A stretch of 64,000 nt of DNA from Arthrobacter saudimassiliensis (GCA_900016675.1 LN483072.1:434001-498000); one strand, 5' to 3'. Counted from the first letter of the stretch, positions 34,324 to 43,234 are shown. The notes: generated from the letters alone by a model not told the origin. Translations and numbers: made by a program.

Positions 34324-35439
34324 TCAGAGGCCGACGTCGGAGGCGTCGACGAATCCGGATTCCACCAGGACCGGCTCCACCTGGTCCTTGGTGACCACCT
34401 GCGGCTCGAGGATGTAGGTCGGAACCACCTTCACCTCGTTGTCGTACGTCTCGGTGTCGTTGACGCCCACCTCCTCGCCCGCCACGATCTGGCTGATCAT
34501 GGTGTCCACCTGGGCACCCAGCTCGCGGGTGTCCTTCCAGACCGTCATCGACTGGCGGTCACCGAGCATGGCCTTGATGTTGGCGACGTCGCCGTCCTGG
34601 CCGGTGATCAGCGGCCAGTCGGTGCCGGGCTGGTAGCCGGCGGCCTCCAGCGAGGCCTCGATGCCCAGGGCGAGGGAATCGTTCGGGGAGAGCACGACGT
34701 CGACCTTCTCACCGCCGGTGTAGAAGGACTGCAGGCGGTTGTCCATTTCCGCCTGGGCGTCCGCCGACCCCCAGCCGAGGATGCCGATGGAGGCCCAGTC
34801 CTCGCTGGTGGCCGGAGCCTTGCCGGAGGGAACCACCAGCTGGCCGCTTTCGACGTACGGCTGCAGCACGTCCCAGGCGCCGCCGAAGAAGAAGGCCGCG
34901 TTGTTGTCGTCCGGGCTGCCGGCGAACGGCTCGAGGTTGTAGGGGCCCTCGCCGTCGGCCAGGCCGAGCTGCTCCTCGATGAACTGGCCCTGCAGCTGGC
35001 CCACGAGGTAGTTGTCGAAGGTGGCGTAGTAGTCCACGGCCTCGGTGCCGTTGATCAGCCGGTCGTAGGCAATGATGGTGCGGCCCTGCTCCTTGGCGTC
35101 CTCCAGGACGGGCCCGAGGGTCTCGCCGTCGATCGCGGCGACCACGAGGATCTGCGCCCCGCCGGCCACCTGGTTCTGGATCTGGCTGATCTGCTGGTCC
35201 GTCTTGTCATCGGCGTACTGCAGGTCGACCGTGCAGTCGCGGGCTTCGAGCTTTTCCTTCAGGCCCTCGCCGTCATTGATCCAGCGCTCCAGGCTGCGGG
35301 TGGGCATGGAGATGCCGACGTTGCATTCGACGCCACCCTCGCCGTCACTTGAGGTGGTTCCGGCCGGCGCACAGGCTGCCAGTCCCGCGGCGAGGCCGAG
35401 GCCCAGGAAGAGAGCCGAAACATTCTTCAATCTGGTCAT
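34324..35439 (-). CDS. Multiple-sugar ABC transporter binding lipoprotein (ChvE/XylF-like)
   Basis: A 371-residue periplasmic-binding lipoprotein. The signal peptide ends in a lipobox (GLAAGLAACAPAG, Cys about residue 23). The mature part starts VGISMPTRSLERWINDGEGL, characteristic of ChvE-type proteins that bind several aldoses. NPYNLEP-like and GWGSADAQAEMDN segments also fit. The ATG at 35439 (AAGG upstream) is preferred over the open frame that continues 180 nt upstream without a signal peptide. It starts the three-gene unit. Confidence 0.9.
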   Translation of the reverse strand: MTRLKNVSALFLGLGLAAGLAACAPAGTTSSDGEGGVECNVGISMPTRSLERWINDGEGLKEKLEARDCTVDLQYADDKTDQQISQIQNQVAGGAQILVVAAIDGETLGPVLEDAKEQGRTIIAYDRLINGTEAVDYYATFDNYLVGQLQGQFIEEQLGLADGEGPYNLEPFAGSPDDNNAAFFFGGAWDVLQPYVESGQLVVPSGKAPATSEDWASIGILGWGSADAQAEMDNRLQSFYTGGEKVDVVLSPNDSLALGIEASLEAAGYQPGTDWPLITGQDGDVANIKAMLGDRQSMTVWKDTRELGAQVDTMISQIVAGEEVGVNDTETYDNEVKVVPTYILEPQVVTKDQVEPVLVESGFVDASDVGL

Positions 35440-35591
35440 GCTGAAACCTTCGAAAAGGACCCGGCCGGCGCGGCGAAGCGGCATGGAACAGCTCGGGATA
35501 CGCCCTTGTTTCCCGGTCGGCTGGATCGTACGGATACAACGCTGTAACGCCCTGCCGGCGACCCCACCGCCGGCAATATGTGGGCCGACAC

Positions 35592-35621
35592 AACTTATCC
35601 CCGAAGTGGCGTGTCTCACAA
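35592..35621 (-). promoter_or_regulatory. Promoter candidate for the ChvE-like operon
   Basis: On the minus strand TTGTGA (35616-35621) and TAAGTT (35592-35597) are 18 nt apart, giving a leader of about 145 nt before the binding-protein ATG. Confidence 0.4.
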
Positions 35622-35710
35622 GAGGGTTTTTTGTAGTTACCGAATCGCAATCTCGCCAAGCGGAGGCCTCCGGCTCCGCTCCCAGCCGACGCTAGGTGCG
35701 GCACTACGGA

Positions 35711-35752
35711 GACAGGCAGGACCGGGGGCGACTGCCCCCGGTCCTGCCTGTC
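35711..35752 (-). terminator. Very strong hairpin terminator
   Basis: A perfect 19-bp stem starts at GACAGGCAGGACCGGGGGC, with the 4-nt loop GACT. It lies downstream of the minus-strand gene that ends at 35778. Confidence 0.85.
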
Positions 35753-35777
35753 CGGTTCCGCCTCTTTGCCGCAGTGG

Positions 35778-36572
35778 CTACTTGGTGGCCCAGGCCGCCG
35801 CAGTGTCCGTGACGGAGAGCGTCTCTTCAACCTGGACGGCCGCCTCCGTGACAGCCTCCGCGGGAACGTCGAAGCAAAGTGAGTATTCTCCGGTTCCGGA
35901 CGTCGTCAGCGTTGGCACCTCAAAAGCAGGCCGTTCGGTGACTGCGTTGCACGTGGTGGTCGAGTAGATCCGTGAATCGGCACCGGCCAGCTCGGTGGTG
36001 AGGTCAATCCAGGGGTCGCCCTCTTCCGAGCCGTTGTAAACCACGGCCAGGTCCACCAGCACGTACTGTCCGGCGGGAGCAGCGTTGTAGGGGTTGGCGG
36101 CGAGCATCTGCTCGGCGGCATCAAGGTTCACGTTCGTCACGGTCACGGTGTATTCACCGATCTCGGCAGACGAACCCAGCGGCAGCAGCTCGCCGGCGGC
36201 TGCCTGCTCCTCCTCGGCCGGAGCCTCCACGACGCCGTCGGCGCCGTCCTCGATCTCGGCGACGACGGAGTCGATTGCGGCGACGTACAACGCCTGGGAG
36301 GCGAACACACCGATGATGGACAGCACGCTCAGGATCAGGCCGGCCACGGCCATGCCCTTCGGCGCCTTGTGCTTGGACGCCACAACGAGGGCCGCAATTG
36401 CGAATCCGAGCCCTGCGATGCCGACAAACAGAAAGACGTTGTTGAGCACCGGCACCCAGCACAGCACCAGGGCCACGATGCCCAGGATGAGTGCGGTGAT
36501 GGCCAGGCCCTTGCCGGGCCGGCGGGCAGGTGCCGGCGGCATGGGCGCCCGAGCATAGGTTTGATATTCCAT
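35778..36572 (-). CDS. DUF4190/DUF4352-type membrane-anchored surface protein
   Basis: A 264-residue protein. After a short Pro-rich cytoplasmic tail come two to three membrane segments (GLAITALILGIVALVLCWV, VFLFVGIAGLGFAIAALVV, MAVAGLILSVLSIIGVFA), as in DUF4190 proteins. A Glu-rich linker and an extracellular beta domain (ADSRIYSTTTCNA, GEYSLCFDVP, two Cys) of the DUF4352 immunoglobulin-like type follow. The ATG at 36572 has AGGGGGG upstream. The function is unknown; such proteins sit on the outer face of the membrane. Confidence 0.75.
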   Translation of the reverse strand: MEYQTYARAPMPPAPARRPGKGLAITALILGIVALVLCWVPVLNNVFLFVGIAGLGFAIAALVVASKHKAPKGMAVAGLILSVLSIIGVFASQALYVAAIDSVVAEIEDGADGVVEAPAEEEQAAAGELLPLGSSAEIGEYTVTVTNVNLDAAEQMLAANPYNAAPAGQYVLVDLAVVYNGSEEGDPWIDLTTELAGADSRIYSTTTCNAVTERPAFEVPTLTTSGTGEYSLCFDVPAEAVTEAAVQVEETLSVTDTAAAWATK

Positions 36573-36917
36573 GGTTCCCCCCTGGGATGTCATCGGCCTC
36601 TACGGCCGCCGGGACGCGGTTGTCCCTTTACCGCCGAGCATACGAAGTGCCTCCGACATTCTTCGTTGCTGCTTGTGATGACCCATCCGATATCGCGCTT
36701 TAACCGACCTGTCTGCTGTTTCCCGTCCGGAGGAACGGCCTGCGATGCATGCGGATGGGGAAACGTAGCGACGATATACTGGTTCGGCTGTTGGGCGCTT
36801 CCCAATAGGTCTGGGGGAACCTCAATGTGGGTTTTAGCGTATGTCCAACCATCGGCTTTGCCGCGGATCCAGGTGACTTCTCCCGTTTAATCATCTGTAG
36901 ATCCAAGGAGATATGCC
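36573..36917. other. Divergent intergenic region
   Basis: A stretch of 345 bases without a gene. A plus-strand -10-like TATACT is at 36775-36780. Directly after it is the inverted repeat TTGGG-N5-CCCAA (36791-36805), a possible operator for the gene at 36918. Confidence 0.45.
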
Positions 36918-37655
36918 ATGGCCCGCGCCAACGGACCTGAAGACGCCAGTCAACCGCCTGCCCCTAGCACCCCTCCCGGAACCGGTGAAGTCAGTGCTTT
37001 CGTGCCGGCCTGGCCCGGAGTCACCCCGGCACCGGCCGAAGACCCGTTCGATAATGCGGAGGCAGGCGTGACATGGCCCAGGGTCTGCCCTAGATGCAGC
37101 GTGCAGGCGACCGTAGCGGGAGGCTTCTGTCCTAATTGCGGGGCGTCCTACGACAAGTCACGGAAACGGATCAAACTGAGCAAAAAAACTGTCCTGATAA
37201 CCTTGGCCGTGCTCTTGCTCGCCGGGGCCACAGCTGGCTCGATCGCGGCCGTCCAGCATGCACAGGCTGTTGCTGCCGAGGAGGAAGCGGACAGAAAAGC
37301 TCAGGCCGCCGCGGACGCCGCAGCCAAGGAGCGGGCACAGGCGGAAGAAGAAGCTGCGGCGAGGGACGACGCCGAACGCGCTGTCCGGGCGCTTATCGTG
37401 GCCGGCCTTGAGGAATCCGTTCAGGAAGACGCCGAAGGGCGTGTTACGGAAGGGCGACTCGACGGGCCCATTCAGCGAACCGAATGCACACCGCTTGGCG
37501 GCGGGTCCGTTGATGACCTGACCGCCCGGACAGGCACGTTCGAGTGCATCGCCGTTAACGAAAAGGATGACGCGACCGGCACGGAGTCCGGTTATGTCTT
37601 TTCTGCCACGGTGAACTGGGACGAAGCCAGCTATTCGTGGCACCTCGGCCGCTAA
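36918..37655 (+). CDS. Zinc-ribbon single-TM protein, unknown function
   Basis: A 245-residue protein. The N-terminal 50 residues are Pro-rich and disordered. A zinc ribbon (CPRCS...CPNCG) follows at about residues 57-75. A basic linker leads to one membrane segment (VLITLAVLLLAGATAGSIAAV, about 91-111), then an Ala/Glu coiled coil (about 118-155). Last is a small extracellular domain with two Cys that could form a disulfide. A good ribosome site (AAGGAG) lies before the ATG. No homologous family is recognised; the layout suggests an envelope protein with a cytoplasmic zinc module. Confidence 0.7.
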   Translation: MARANGPEDASQPPAPSTPPGTGEVSAFVPAWPGVTPAPAEDPFDNAEAGVTWPRVCPRCSVQATVAGGFCPNCGASYDKSRKRIKLSKKTVLITLAVLLLAGATAGSIAAVQHAQAVAAEEEADRKAQAAADAAAKERAQAEEEAAARDDAERAVRALIVAGLEESVQEDAEGRVTEGRLDGPIQRTECTPLGGGSVDDLTARTGTFECIAVNEKDDATGTESGYVFSATVNWDEASYSWHLGR

Positions 37656-37727
37656 GAAAGCGCTGAGCGGGCTGCCCAGCGGCTTGAGTTGGACAGCACT
37701 GTCTTTTCCGAATCGGCGATCCTCCAG

Positions 37728-37766
37728 AGAACGGAGCCCGGGACACGAGATCCCGGGCTCCGTTCT
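37728..37766 (+). terminator. Strong hairpin terminator
   Basis: A 16-bp perfect stem (AGAACGGAGCCCGGGA and complement) with a 7-nt loop lies 72 nt after the stop at 37655. Confidence 0.8.
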
Positions 37767-37890
37767 GCGAGAACCTACTACTCGACGAGCACGCCGCCGA
37801 CCAGCCGAGCGTCGCTCCGGGCGGGCGGCATGGGTCTCTGCAGTTCGGATGGACCCCTTGACCGAGGCTCAGGGCGGGCCTAGGTTGTAA

Positions 37891-37906
37891 TCAACCAATC
37901 GGTTGA
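37891..37906. promoter_or_regulatory. ArsR-type operator over the transcript start
   Basis: TCAACC-N4-GGTTGA is a perfect palindrome. A -10-like TAGGTT lies at 37881-37886, so the transcript would start inside the palindrome. That fits autorepression by the ArsR-type regulator encoded next. Confidence 0.5.
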
Positions 37907-37954
37907 ACAACAAATATGTTGACCAAGGCCGGCACGGAAGCAAGGCGGCGAGGC

Positions 37955-38311
37955 ATGGAATCGGACGAGCTGCTGGACAGGGCGTTCCTCGCCCTGGCCG
38001 ACCCCGTCCGCCGCAGCATCATCGCCCGGCTCTCCCGTGGCCCGGCCACGGTCAACGAGCTGGCGGAACCCTTCGCGATGTCCAAGCAGGCCGTCTCGAA
38101 GCACATCCAGGTGCTGGAGCAGGCACAGCTCGTCACCCGCACGCGGGACGCGCAGCGCCGGCCGGTGCACCTGAATCCCGCACGGCTGGAGGCGCTCACC
38201 GCCTGGATCGGCCAGTACCGGCTGGTCCGCGAGGAGCAGTTCCGCGGCCTCGACGCCGTGCTCTCCAATCAGGCCGCGGCAGGCGGCCCGCAGGCAAAGG
38301 ATCCATCATGA
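37955..38311 (+). CDS. ArsR-family regulator
   Basis: A 118-residue winged-helix repressor. LLDRAFLALADPVRRSIIAR and TVNELAEPFAMSKQAVSKHI (recognition helix) are typical of the subfamily that controls SRPBCC/AHSA1 proteins. No metal-binding Cys pair is present. The ATG at 37955 has GCGAGG upstream. An in-frame ATG at 37916 would add 13 residues but has no ribosome site. The stop overlaps the next start (ATGA), so the regulator and the SRPBCC protein are coupled. Confidence 0.88.
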   Translation: MESDELLDRAFLALADPVRRSIIARLSRGPATVNELAEPFAMSKQAVSKHIQVLEQAQLVTRTRDAQRRPVHLNPARLEALTAWIGQYRLVREEQFRGLDAVLSNQAAAGGPQAKDPS

Positions 38312-38814
38312 CCAACGCACTGCAGCTCACCGTCCCCGAGGGGCTTCCCTTCATCGATTTCAGCCGGGAGGTCGACTACCCGGTGGCCCAGGTCTTTCGC
38401 GCCTACGCCGATCCGGACCTGCTGGTCCAGTGGCTCGGCCCGCGCGGCATGAAGATGGAAATGGACCACTACGACTTCCGCAGCGGCGGCACCTACCGCT
38501 ACATCCACACCGGGCCCGACGGCGTTCCCTACGTCTTCTCCGGCATGTTTCACACCGTGCGCGAGAACGAATTCGCGGTGCAGACCTTCGAGTTCTCCGG
38601 CTACCCCGACGTGGTGAGCATCGAGTTCATGACCCTGGAGGAGCTGCCTGGCGGCCGCACCCGGATCAGCGCGCACTCCGTCTATCCCTCCATGGAGGCC
38701 CGGGACGGGATGGCCGCCTCCGGCATGGAGTCCGGCGTCGCCGAGGGCTTCGACCGGATGGAGGAGCTCCTCGCCCAACTGCAGCCCGACGCCCTGCAGG
38801 GCAGAGGCACCTGA
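38308..38814 (+). CDS. SRPBCC (AHSA1-like) ligand-binding protein
   Basis: A 168-residue START/Bet v1-like protein. The AHSA1 hallmarks are VDYPVAQVFRAYADPDLLVQWLGP near the N-terminus, YDFRSGGTYRY in the middle and a C-terminal helix with SGVAEGFDRMEELL. Such proteins bind small hydrophobic ligands in a deep cavity, and the role of this one is unknown. It is co-transcribed with an ArsR-type regulator, a pairing widespread in actinobacteria. Confidence 0.88.
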   Translation: MTNALQLTVPEGLPFIDFSREVDYPVAQVFRAYADPDLLVQWLGPRGMKMEMDHYDFRSGGTYRYIHTGPDGVPYVFSGMFHTVRENEFAVQTFEFSGYPDVVSIEFMTLEELPGGRTRISAHSVYPSMEARDGMAASGMESGVAEGFDRMEELLAQLQPDALQGRGT

Positions 38815-38860
38815 GCCGCCCGGCGCCGTCGGACCCCTGGCGCCGTCGGGTTCTGGCCCC

Positions 38861-38920
38861 GCTGCCGGTTCGGGAACGGGCTGCCGCTGCGTACCGGCAG
38901 CGCTGTCCCGAACCGGCAGC
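38861..38920. terminator. Hairpin between convergent genes
   Basis: A 15-bp perfect stem (GCTGCCGGTTCGGGA and complement) with a 30-nt loop that holds a smaller inverted repeat. It lies between the SRPBCC gene and the amidase gene. Confidence 0.6.
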
Positions 38921-38954
38921 GAAGGCGCCCCGCCGGGCGCCGAAGGGCAGGCCC

Positions 38955-40391
38955 TCAGGGAGCCGGCGGCGCCTGACGGGCGTATCCGGTGGCCTGCTCG
39001 AAGGCATGCGCCACCTGCAGCAGCTCGAAGTCCTCACCGTGGTTCATCACCATCTGCAGGCCCACCGGCAGCCCGGCGGAGCTGAAGCCGGCCGGCATCG
39101 AGAGGGCCGGCAGCCCGGTGGCGGAGATGACGCAGGCCGAGCGCATCCAGTCCAGATAGGTCTCCAGCGCCGTGGAGTTGATCCGCTCCGGCCAGCGCCG
39201 GGAGGCCTCGAACGGCAGCACCTGCGCGGTCGGCGCGAGCAGCACGTCGTAGCGGCCGAAGAACTCCTGCACCGCCAGGTGCAGCCGGGTCCGCGCGGCG
39301 GCGGTGTCCGCCACGTCCTGTCCGGTGAGGGCCAGGCCCTGCTCCACGTTCCAGCGCACCTCGGGCTTGATCGCCTCGCCGTGCTCGGCCACCAGCGCTC
39401 CCAGCGAACCGACGAAATCCAGCGCCCGGACGGTGCGGAACACCCGGTCCGCCTCGGACAGGTCCGGGCAGGCCCGCTCCACGTGCGCGCCGAGGTCCTC
39501 GAAGACCGCCAGCTGCGCTTCGAGGACTGACAGCACCTCGGGTTCGACCGGGATGCCCAGCCCGAAGTCCGGGGTCCACGCGACCCGCAGCCCACGCAGG
39601 TCCCGCTCCAGGGACCCGGCGAAAACCTCCGGTGCCAGCGACGGTCCCCGCGGCCGACGGCGGTCCGGCCCGGCGATGGCGGTCAGCATCAGGGCGACGT
39701 CGGCGACGTCGCGGGCCATCGGGCCGCTGGTCGCCAGCCAGCTGTGCGCATCCGACGCCGGCCAGGTCGACACGGTGCCCGTCGAGGGCCGGAAGCCGAC
39801 CACGTTGCAGAACGAGGCCGGGATCCGCAGCGAGCCGCCCATGTCGGAGCCGTCGCTGACGGATTGGATGCGGGCGGCGAGCGCGGCCGCCGCTCCCCCG
39901 CTGCTGCCGCCGGCGCTGCGGTCCGGCGCAAACGGGTTGGTGGTGGTGCCAAAAAGCTCGTTGAAGGTGTGCGAGCCGGCGGCGAACTCCGGCACGTTGG
40001 ACTTGCCCGTGGTCACCACCCCGGCAGCCTTCAGCCGGGCAATCACCAGGTCATCGGCGTCGGGCACGAAGTCCCGCAGCAGCGCCGAACCCTGGGTGGT
40101 GCGCATCCCCTGGGTGTTGTGCGTGTCCTTGTGCGTCATGGGCAGCCCGTGCAGGGGCGGCAGGTCCTCCCCGTCCGACGCCGCGGTCCGCTCATCGGCG
40201 GCCTTGGCCAGGGTGCGGGCGCCCTCGGGATCCAGGGTGACCACGGCGTTGATGGCGGGGTTGACCGCGTCGATCTGCTCCAGGTGCGCCTCGAGCGCTT
40301 CCCGGGCGGAGAGCTCACGGGTGCGGATGGCGGCGGTCAGCTCGACGGCGGACATCGCCTGGATCGCGGCGGTGGACGGGGAGACTGCCAC
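38955..40391 (-). CDS. Amidase-signature family amidase
   Basis: A 478-residue enzyme with the Ser-cisSer-Lys triad: Lys88 in GLPMTHKDT, cis-Ser163 in AGGSSGGAAAALAA, and nucleophile Ser187 in GSDMGGSLRIPA. The 24-residue spacing of the two Ser matches the family. It hydrolyses an amide to acid and ammonia, and the substrate is unknown. It starts 3 nt after the M20 hydrolase stop, so the two belong to one operon with the DUF5058 membrane pair upstream. Confidence 0.93.
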   Translation of the reverse strand: MAVSPSTAAIQAMSAVELTAAIRTRELSAREALEAHLEQIDAVNPAINAVVTLDPEGARTLAKAADERTAASDGEDLPPLHGLPMTHKDTHNTQGMRTTQGSALLRDFVPDADDLVIARLKAAGVVTTGKSNVPEFAAGSHTFNELFGTTTNPFAPDRSAGGSSGGAAAALAARIQSVSDGSDMGGSLRIPASFCNVVGFRPSTGTVSTWPASDAHSWLATSGPMARDVADVALMLTAIAGPDRRRPRGPSLAPEVFAGSLERDLRGLRVAWTPDFGLGIPVEPEVLSVLEAQLAVFEDLGAHVERACPDLSEADRVFRTVRALDFVGSLGALVAEHGEAIKPEVRWNVEQGLALTGQDVADTAAARTRLHLAVQEFFGRYDVLLAPTAQVLPFEASRRWPERINSTALETYLDWMRSACVISATGLPALSMPAGFSSAGLPVGLQMVMNHGEDFELLQVAHAFEQATGYARQAPPAP

Positions 40392-40394
40392 GGC

Positions 40395-41657
40395 TCAGCC
40401 CTGCTGTCCGGTGCCGGTGCGGCCCAGGATCGCGGCCAGGGCGGCGGTGAGCCCGGTGCCGAGGGTGGGCTCCGGCTCCGGAGCGAACTCGGGTGAGTGG
40501 TTGCCGGCCACGGCCTCGCCGGCCTCCAGACGCTCCGCCGCGGTGGAGCCGAACATCCAGTACACCGACGGCACGCCGATGGCCTCGGCCAGCAGGCCGA
40601 AGTCCTCGCTGCCCATCACCGGCGGCACCTCGCGCACGGCCTCCTCGCCGAGCGCGCCGCGCAACGCGGTCAGCACCTCGGCCGCGGCGGCGGGCTCGTT
40701 GTAGCAGCGCGGGAAGCTGGAGATCTCCTCGATCACCGGCTCCGGAGCGCCGGAGGCGGCGGCTTCCGCGGCGATGATGCGCCGCAGCGCGCCGAGCACC
40801 TGCTCGCGGACCGCCGGTTCGAAGCTGCGCACGTTGAGCGTGAACTCGGCGCTGCCGGGAATGATGTTCTCCTTCAGCCCGCCGTGGAAGGTGCCCACCG
40901 TGATGACCGCGGCCTCACGGGCCGGGACCTCGCGGCCGAGGATGGTCTGGATCCGCACGATCATGTGCGCGCCGAGCACGATCGGATCGATGGACTTCTC
41001 CGGCTGGGAGCCGTGCGCCTGCCGGCCCAGAACGGTCACCCGCCAGGAGTCGGCCATGGCCATGGCGGTGCCGCTGCTGATTTCGATGCCGCCGGCGACG
41101 CCGGGCCAGACGTGCTGGCCGTAGATCACCTCGGGCTTCGGCGCCCGGTCCCACAGCCCGTCCGCCACCATGGCCTTCGCGCCGGCGGCGGTCTCCTCAC
41201 CGGGCTGGAAGAGGAACACCACGGTGCCGGCCCACGCGTCGGTGTTGCGCGCCAGCAGTTCCGCCGCGGCCAGGGCCACGGACATGTGCGTGTCGTGCCC
41301 GCAGCCGTGCATGACCGGCACCGCGGTGCCGTCCTCCAGAGTGCCGGTGGCGGTGCTGGCGTACTCCAGGCCGGTGTTCTCCCCGATCGGCAGCCCGTCG
41401 GTGTCGGCCCGGTAACCGACCACCGGTCCGTCACCGTTGCGCAGGACGCCGACGACGCCGGTGCCGCCGCAGCCGAACGCCTCCAGTCCCAGCTCCTCGA
41501 GGCGGGCCTGCAGGAACGCGGCCGTCTCGGTCTCCTGCATGGACAGCTCGGGATGGGCGTGCAGGTACCGGTAGGTTTCGTGCAGCTTCTGCCGGTCGGC
41601 GTCGGAGTAGCCCAGGGAGTCCAGCAGGGCGGTGGTGTGCAGGGCGGTGGTGCTCAT
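40395..41657 (-). CDS. M20-family amidohydrolase (hippurate hydrolase-like)
   Basis: A 420-residue zinc-dependent N-acyl amino acid hydrolase of the M20D group. The metal motif is MHGCGHDTHMS, with further ligands in FQPGEETAAGAK and GQHVWPG. The dimerisation domain includes RQAHGSQPEKSIDP. It probably removes an acyl group from an amino acid. It sits between the amidase and the DUF5058 pair, which suggests that these membrane proteins bring in its substrate. The ATG has GAAAGGCTG upstream. Confidence 0.93.
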   Translation of the reverse strand: MSTTALHTTALLDSLGYSDADRQKLHETYRYLHAHPELSMQETETAAFLQARLEELGLEAFGCGGTGVVGVLRNGDGPVVGYRADTDGLPIGENTGLEYASTATGTLEDGTAVPVMHGCGHDTHMSVALAAAELLARNTDAWAGTVVFLFQPGEETAAGAKAMVADGLWDRAPKPEVIYGQHVWPGVAGGIEISSGTAMAMADSWRVTVLGRQAHGSQPEKSIDPIVLGAHMIVRIQTILGREVPAREAAVITVGTFHGGLKENIIPGSAEFTLNVRSFEPAVREQVLGALRRIIAAEAAASGAPEPVIEEISSFPRCYNEPAAAAEVLTALRGALGEEAVREVPPVMGSEDFGLLAEAIGVPSVYWMFGSTAAERLEAGEAVAGNHSPEFAPEPEPTLGTGLTAALAAILGRTGTGQQG

Positions 41658-41705
41658 TCAAATCAGCCTTTCGGTGGCGGGCGGTGCCCGGAGGTCGGGT
41701 GGGAT

Positions 41706-41729
41706 GCCGGCCGCGCCGTCGCGGCCGGC
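41706..41729 (-). other. Intercistronic hairpin
   Basis: A perfect 10-bp stem (GCCGGCCGCG and complement) with a 4-nt loop lies between the membrane gene at 41736 and the M20 gene. It may limit read-through or protect the upstream message. Confidence 0.5.
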
Positions 41730-41735
41730 GTCGGG

Positions 41736-42461
41736 TCAGTTGACCAGCTCGGCCTTGCCGGCGGCGGCGTTGCGGTCGCGGACGAACCAGGCCAGGACGG
41801 CGGTGACGATCACGGTGATGCCGGTGGCCAGCTTGGCCAGGGCCGGCACCAGCGGAACCAGGACGAAGACCACCAGCAGGGCCACGGCGACGGCGACCAG
41901 GGTGATGCGCGGCTGCTTGGCGGAGACGACCAGCTGGACGACGACGGCGCCGATGATGGCCGGGAAGATGTAGATCCGGGTCACCTCCATCACCTCCAGC
42001 GGAATCAGGCTGAGCAGCCAGGTGCCGAGCAGGCCGACAAAGATCAGCATGGACAGCACGTGCACCATGGCGGCGCCGCAGATGGCCATCAGGGCGGAGA
42101 AGTCGGCCTTCTTGGTGCCGGACTTCGCGCCGATGGTGGCCTGGGCGACCATCGCGGCGGGCAGCAGCTTGTTGGCCAGGTTGCCGATCATGAACGCCTG
42201 GTACATGGTGGCCGGGCCGAGCACCGGGTAGTAGGTGATCGGTTCGACGAACCAGAGCACGAAGAACGAGGCGCCGACGGCCAGCGCCGCGGTGAGCACC
42301 ATCCCTCCGGTGACGCCGAGGTCGGCAAAGAAGACAAGGTAGGCGGGCCCGGCCAGGGAGAGCAGCAGGGCCGCAATCATGGTCAGCTGGCCCCAGCGGG
42401 AGGTGGTCCGGTCGAATTCGGCGAGTGCGGATGCCTGTGCGCCCGCGGCGGTGGTGGACAT
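41736..42461 (-). CDS. Polytopic membrane protein, partner of DUF5058
   Basis: A 241-residue protein with about six to seven membrane segments. It has a conserved-looking block WFVEPITYYPVLGPATMYQAF between segments and TIGAKSGTKKADF in a loop. It is always the kind of neighbour expected for DUF5058 proteins; I recognise the pair but not a proven function. The ATG at 42461 (GAAGGAG upstream) is clear. It lies 29 nt after the DUF5058 gene. Together they may form a two-part transporter for N-acyl or carbamoyl amino acids, which is inference from the enzymes around them. Confidence 0.75.
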   Translation of the reverse strand: MSTTAAGAQASALAEFDRTTSRWGQLTMIAALLLSLAGPAYLVFFADLGVTGGMVLTAALAVGASFFVLWFVEPITYYPVLGPATMYQAFMIGNLANKLLPAAMVAQATIGAKSGTKKADFSALMAICGAAMVHVLSMLIFVGLLGTWLLSLIPLEVMEVTRIYIFPAIIGAVVVQLVVSAKQPRITLVAVAVALLVVFVLVPLVPALAKLATGITVIVTAVLAWFVRDRNAAAGKAELVN

Positions 42462-42490
42462 AAGCCGTTCTCCTTCGAAAAGTGGGGGGG

Positions 42491-43234
42491 TTAGGCGCCG
42501 GCGGTGTGGGCGAGGTAGGCGATGGCGAGGCCAAGGACGATGGAGATGCCCAGGCCCCATTCACGCAGCCACGGCGCCTGCAGCCGCTTGGCCAGGAACA
42601 GGCAGATGCCCATCACGGCGGCGGACGCGGCGACGGTCAGCACGTGCACGCCGGACTTGGGCAGTTCGGCGACGCCGAGGCTGGCGAACGCGCCGAGCAG
42701 CGCGGCGGTGGGGATGATCGCCATCAGGCCGGGGTTGACCTCGCGCAGCTTGGTGTCGCCGCGCTTGAGCAGCGGGGTGAAGATCAGGCAGCAGATCATC
42801 CACATGGCGCCGGAGAGGCTCATCGCGGTGAATGCCACGGCGTACACGGTCTGGGTGTAGTCCGCCCCGCCGAGTTCGGCGCCCATGGTGCCGGCGGCGA
42901 TGGAGGCCGACGCCGTTTCGGTGGCGGCGGAGCCGACCAGCCCGATCCGGGTCAGCACCGCGGGGGTGCCGAACAGGGACAGCAGCGCGATGCTGACCAG
43001 CACCACGGCCAGCGACGGCCCGGTGGCCGCCACGGCGCCGGCCCGGAACGAGGCGCGCAGCTCGGACTTGGAGATCTCCGCCGCCGGGCCGGCCTTGGCG
43101 GCCGCCTTCATGTAGATCAGGCTCTGGATGATGACGACGGCGAACACGGCCAGGGCGAAGACCCAGAGGATGGGGATGTTCGCAATGGCGAGGATGTCGG
43201 TGGAACTGCCGTCACGGACTGGAACAGGGCTCAT
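42491..43234 (-). CDS. DUF5058-family membrane protein
   Basis: A 247-residue protein with about seven membrane segments. It begins IANIPILWVFALAVFAVVIIQ and continues AAAKAGPAAEISKSELRASF, with a GLVGSAATETASASIAAGTMGAELGG stretch rich in small residues that could line a path. The function is not established. It lies 35 nt after the N-carbamoyl-type hydrolase gene and just before its membrane partner. This gives one five-gene unit: hydrolase, DUF5058, partner, M20 hydrolase, amidase. Confidence 0.8.
   Translation of the reverse strand: MSPVPVRDGSSTDILAIANIPILWVFALAVFAVVIIQSLIYMKAAAKAGPAAEISKSELRASFRAGAVAATGPSLAVVLVSIALLSLFGTPAVLTRIGLVGSAATETASASIAAGTMGAELGGADYTQTVYAVAFTAMSLSGAMWMICCLIFTPLLKRGDTKLREVNPGLMAIIPTAALLGAFASLGVAELPKSGVHVLTVAASAAVMGICLFLAKRLQAPWLREWGLGISIVLGLAIAYLAHTAGA

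Larger units (their letters stand above)
35440..35777. other. Intergenic region: promoter and terminator
   Basis: A stretch of 338 bases with no gene. It holds a minus-strand promoter candidate for the sugar-binding protein and a perfect terminator for the gene at 35778-36572. Confidence 0.55.

Noticed and set aside
37903-38307. Upstream extension of the SRPBCC frame
   Set aside because: It overlaps the ArsR gene; the ATG at 38308 fits the overlap and the family N-terminus.
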